DNA of 35,881 bases, from positions 1 to 35,881 of the forward strand of contig JAEYUO010000121.1 of assembly GCA_023432465.1 (NCBI GenBank). Direction: 5' to 3'. A model generated the notes under the pieces. It saw nothing but the letters and a program-made list of their open reading frames with translations. It made no database searches and was not told the DNA's origin. The DNA comes from Planctomycetota bacterium. Its GTDB lineage: Bacteria; Planctomycetota; Phycisphaerae; Phycisphaerales; UBA1924. Positions within the stretch are counted from its first letter, which is position 1, and each line of letters begins with the position of its first letter. The position numbers and the translations under genes are program-made. Of this stretch, positions 34,702-35,881 are shown in pieces.

Positions 34702-35881
34702 GTGCATGTGATCGATGCGACAGAGCCGATCGTGCGTGCCGCCCGGCAAGGGAACGCTGCCCGCTGGGTGATGCTGCTGTGCGCGGTCGCGGCGTGCTGC
34801 GGCGGGTGTGCATCGGCTTCGGCGCAGGCGCTGAGTGTTGTGCACCGATCGACGGTGCTGCTTCCGTCGGGCGCGGTGGATCAGAACGGCAACGCGTTCA
34901 CGATCGCCGGGCTGAGCGGGATCGCGTATGCCGGCCCGTCGCCGAACGCGCCGGCGGGTTCGGGGGTGCACATGTTCTTCGCGGTGATGGACAACTCGAA
35001 CAAAGTGATCGCGATTGACGCCGCGATCTCGCCGACGGGCGCGGTGTCATCGGTGTCGGTGGCGAGCGCGTTGTCGCTGCCGGTCGCGGCGGACTTTGAG
35101 GACATTGTCATCACCGGCGGTGGGGCGGGCGTGCTGCTGGCGGAGGAGGGGTCGCCGGGCATTCGTGCGTTTGCGCTGCCGAGCGGGGATGCGGGGCCGT
35201 CGCTGGAGGTGCCGGCGGTGTTTGCATCGCGGCGGGAGAACTTTGGCTTTGAATCTCTGGCCGCGGCGGGATTGACGCTGTGGACGGCGAACGAGGAGGC
35301 GCTGAGCGTTGATGGGCCGCTGTCAACGCAGGCCGCGGGAGCGGTGGTGAGGCTGCTGCGGTATGAGGTCGGGCCGGAGGGGGAGTTGTTGCCTGCTTCG
35401 CAGCACGCGTACCGGTGCGAGCCGCTGCACGGCTCGGCGATGACGGGCGCGCGGAGCGGGCTGGTTGCGCTGGCCGTGCTGCCGAGCGGGCGGATGCTTG
35501 CGCTGGAGCGGTCGTTTGCGCTCAACCTGGGCGGGTTCTTCCGCTCGCGGCTGTTTGAAGTGTCGCTTGGCGGGGCGAGCGATGTGGCGGTGGTCCCCGC
35601 GCTTCAGGGTGCGGCGTTTGTCGCGGCGGGGAAGACGCTGCTGTGGTCGGGGAACCTGAACAACCTTGAGGGGCTGTGCATCGGGCCGGCGCTTGCGGGG
35701 GGCGGGCGCGTGCTGATCGGGGTTGTGGATGATGGCGACCCGATCAGCGCGGGCGCGCTGGTGTCGTTTGCGATCACGGGGCCGACGGAGGCGGCGTGCG
35801 CTGCCGATGCGGATGGGTCGGGGTCGGTCGGCGTGCCGGACATCTTCACGTTCTTGTCGTGGTGGTTTGGGGGGGACGATC
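34702..35881 (+). CDS. Exported phytase-like (esterase-like) beta-propeller protein with dockerin-like end, truncated by window edge
   Basis: An open frame of 393 codons running off the window. The start is uncertain: GTG at 34702 is taken because a CATACT hexamer (34690-34695) puts transcription start exactly there; GTG at 34708 (after AAGG) or GTG at 34645, which overlaps the previous stop, are alternatives. A signal region with WVMLLCAVAACCGGCASASAQA precedes a domain with ENFGFESLAAAGLTLWTANEEAL and GNLNNLEGLCIGPAL, typical of the esterase-like activity of phytase family (PF13449-type). The last readable segment, CAADADGSGSVGVPDIFTFLSWWFGGDD, is the calcium-binding-like AD.DGSG...DIF.FLS.WF tail common in Phycisphaerae exported proteins, so only a few residues are probably missing. 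Secreted or surface-bound; the substrate is unknown. Confidence 0.8.
   Translation, partial: MHVIDATEPIVRAARQGNAARWVMLLCAVAACCGGCASASAQALSVVHRSTVLLPSGAVDQNGNAFTIAGLSGIAYAGPSPNAPAGSGVHMFFAVMDNSNKVIAIDAAISPTGAVSSVSVASALSLPVAADFEDIVITGGGAGVLLAEEGSPGIRAFALPSGDAGPSLEVPAVFASRRENFGFESLAAAGLTLWTANEEALSVDGPLSTQAAGAVVRLLRYEVGPEGELLPASQHAYRCEPLHGSAMTGARSGLVALAVLPSGRMLALERSFALNLGGFFRSRLFEVSLGGASDVAVVPALQGAAFVAAGKTLLWSGNLNNLEGLCIGPALAGGGRVLIGVVDDGDPISAGALVSFAITGPTEAACAADADGSGSVGVPDIFTFLSWWFGGDD

Overview
The window reads as chromosomal DNA from a high-GC planctomycete, most likely class Phycisphaerae. The markers are a zinc-ribbon tail of the CPSCNYDLRGL...CPECG type, a PEP-CTERM-like sorting tail (VPAPGAL... 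ending in RRRR), a prepilin-like N-terminus (AFTLVDLL), a dockerin-like AD.DGSG...DIFTFLSWWF tail, an EF-Tu with a planctomycete-looking switch I, and an enlarged SecE. The assignment is inferred from protein style; no 16S gene is present.

Layout. 0-6 kb: one giant DUF4011/SF1 helicase/MTES_1575-type nuclease/DUF3320 protein, an anti-phage-like architecture, with a possible transglutaminase-like front domain. 6-11 kb, mostly minus strand: an RhlE-like DEAD-box RNA helicase, a plus-strand PIN toxin with small antitoxin, a zinc-ribbon membrane protein and release factor 3 (prfC). 11-19.6 kb, mostly plus strand: an HD-GYP protein with one altered metal ligand, a prepilin-like protein, a small membrane protein, a winged-helix regulator coupled to a retropepsin-like lipoprotein, a PadR regulator coupled to a HAAS-like membrane protein behind a near-perfect palindrome, and a PEP-CTERM-like exported protein. 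19.6-22.3 kb: a phosphodiesterase-TPR protein coupled to a sulfotransferase. 22.35-23.23 kb: non-coding DNA with repeats and hairpins. 23.2-26.8 kb: promoter, tRNA-Thr, tuf, rpmG, tRNA-Trp, secE, nusG, terminator. 26.8-35.9 kb, all plus strand: leucyl aminopeptidase, a sulfotransferase-like protein with an eroded PAPS loop, a GT2-GT4 double glycosyltransferase, a lone nuoD, an eroded HD-GYP protein and a truncated phytase-like exported protein.

How the genes fit together. The central block is a translation/secretion housekeeping cluster. The flanks hold envelope and surface functions (sulfotransferases, glycosyltransferase, phosphodiesterase-TPR, exported proteins) and signalling (two HD-GYP proteins, PadR-HAAS, winged helix-protease). 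Several pairs are translationally coupled by ATGA overlaps. Some genes without a Shine-Dalgarno have a -10-like hexamer just upstream of the start, suggesting leaderless mRNAs.

The strongest large-scale signal is a change in strand composition. On the plus strand C exceeds G up to about 22 kb whichever strand is coding, and G exceeds C after about 25 kb. The switch brackets the repeat-bearing non-coding region. This is the polarity expected at a replication origin, but an inversion breakpoint would look the same locally.
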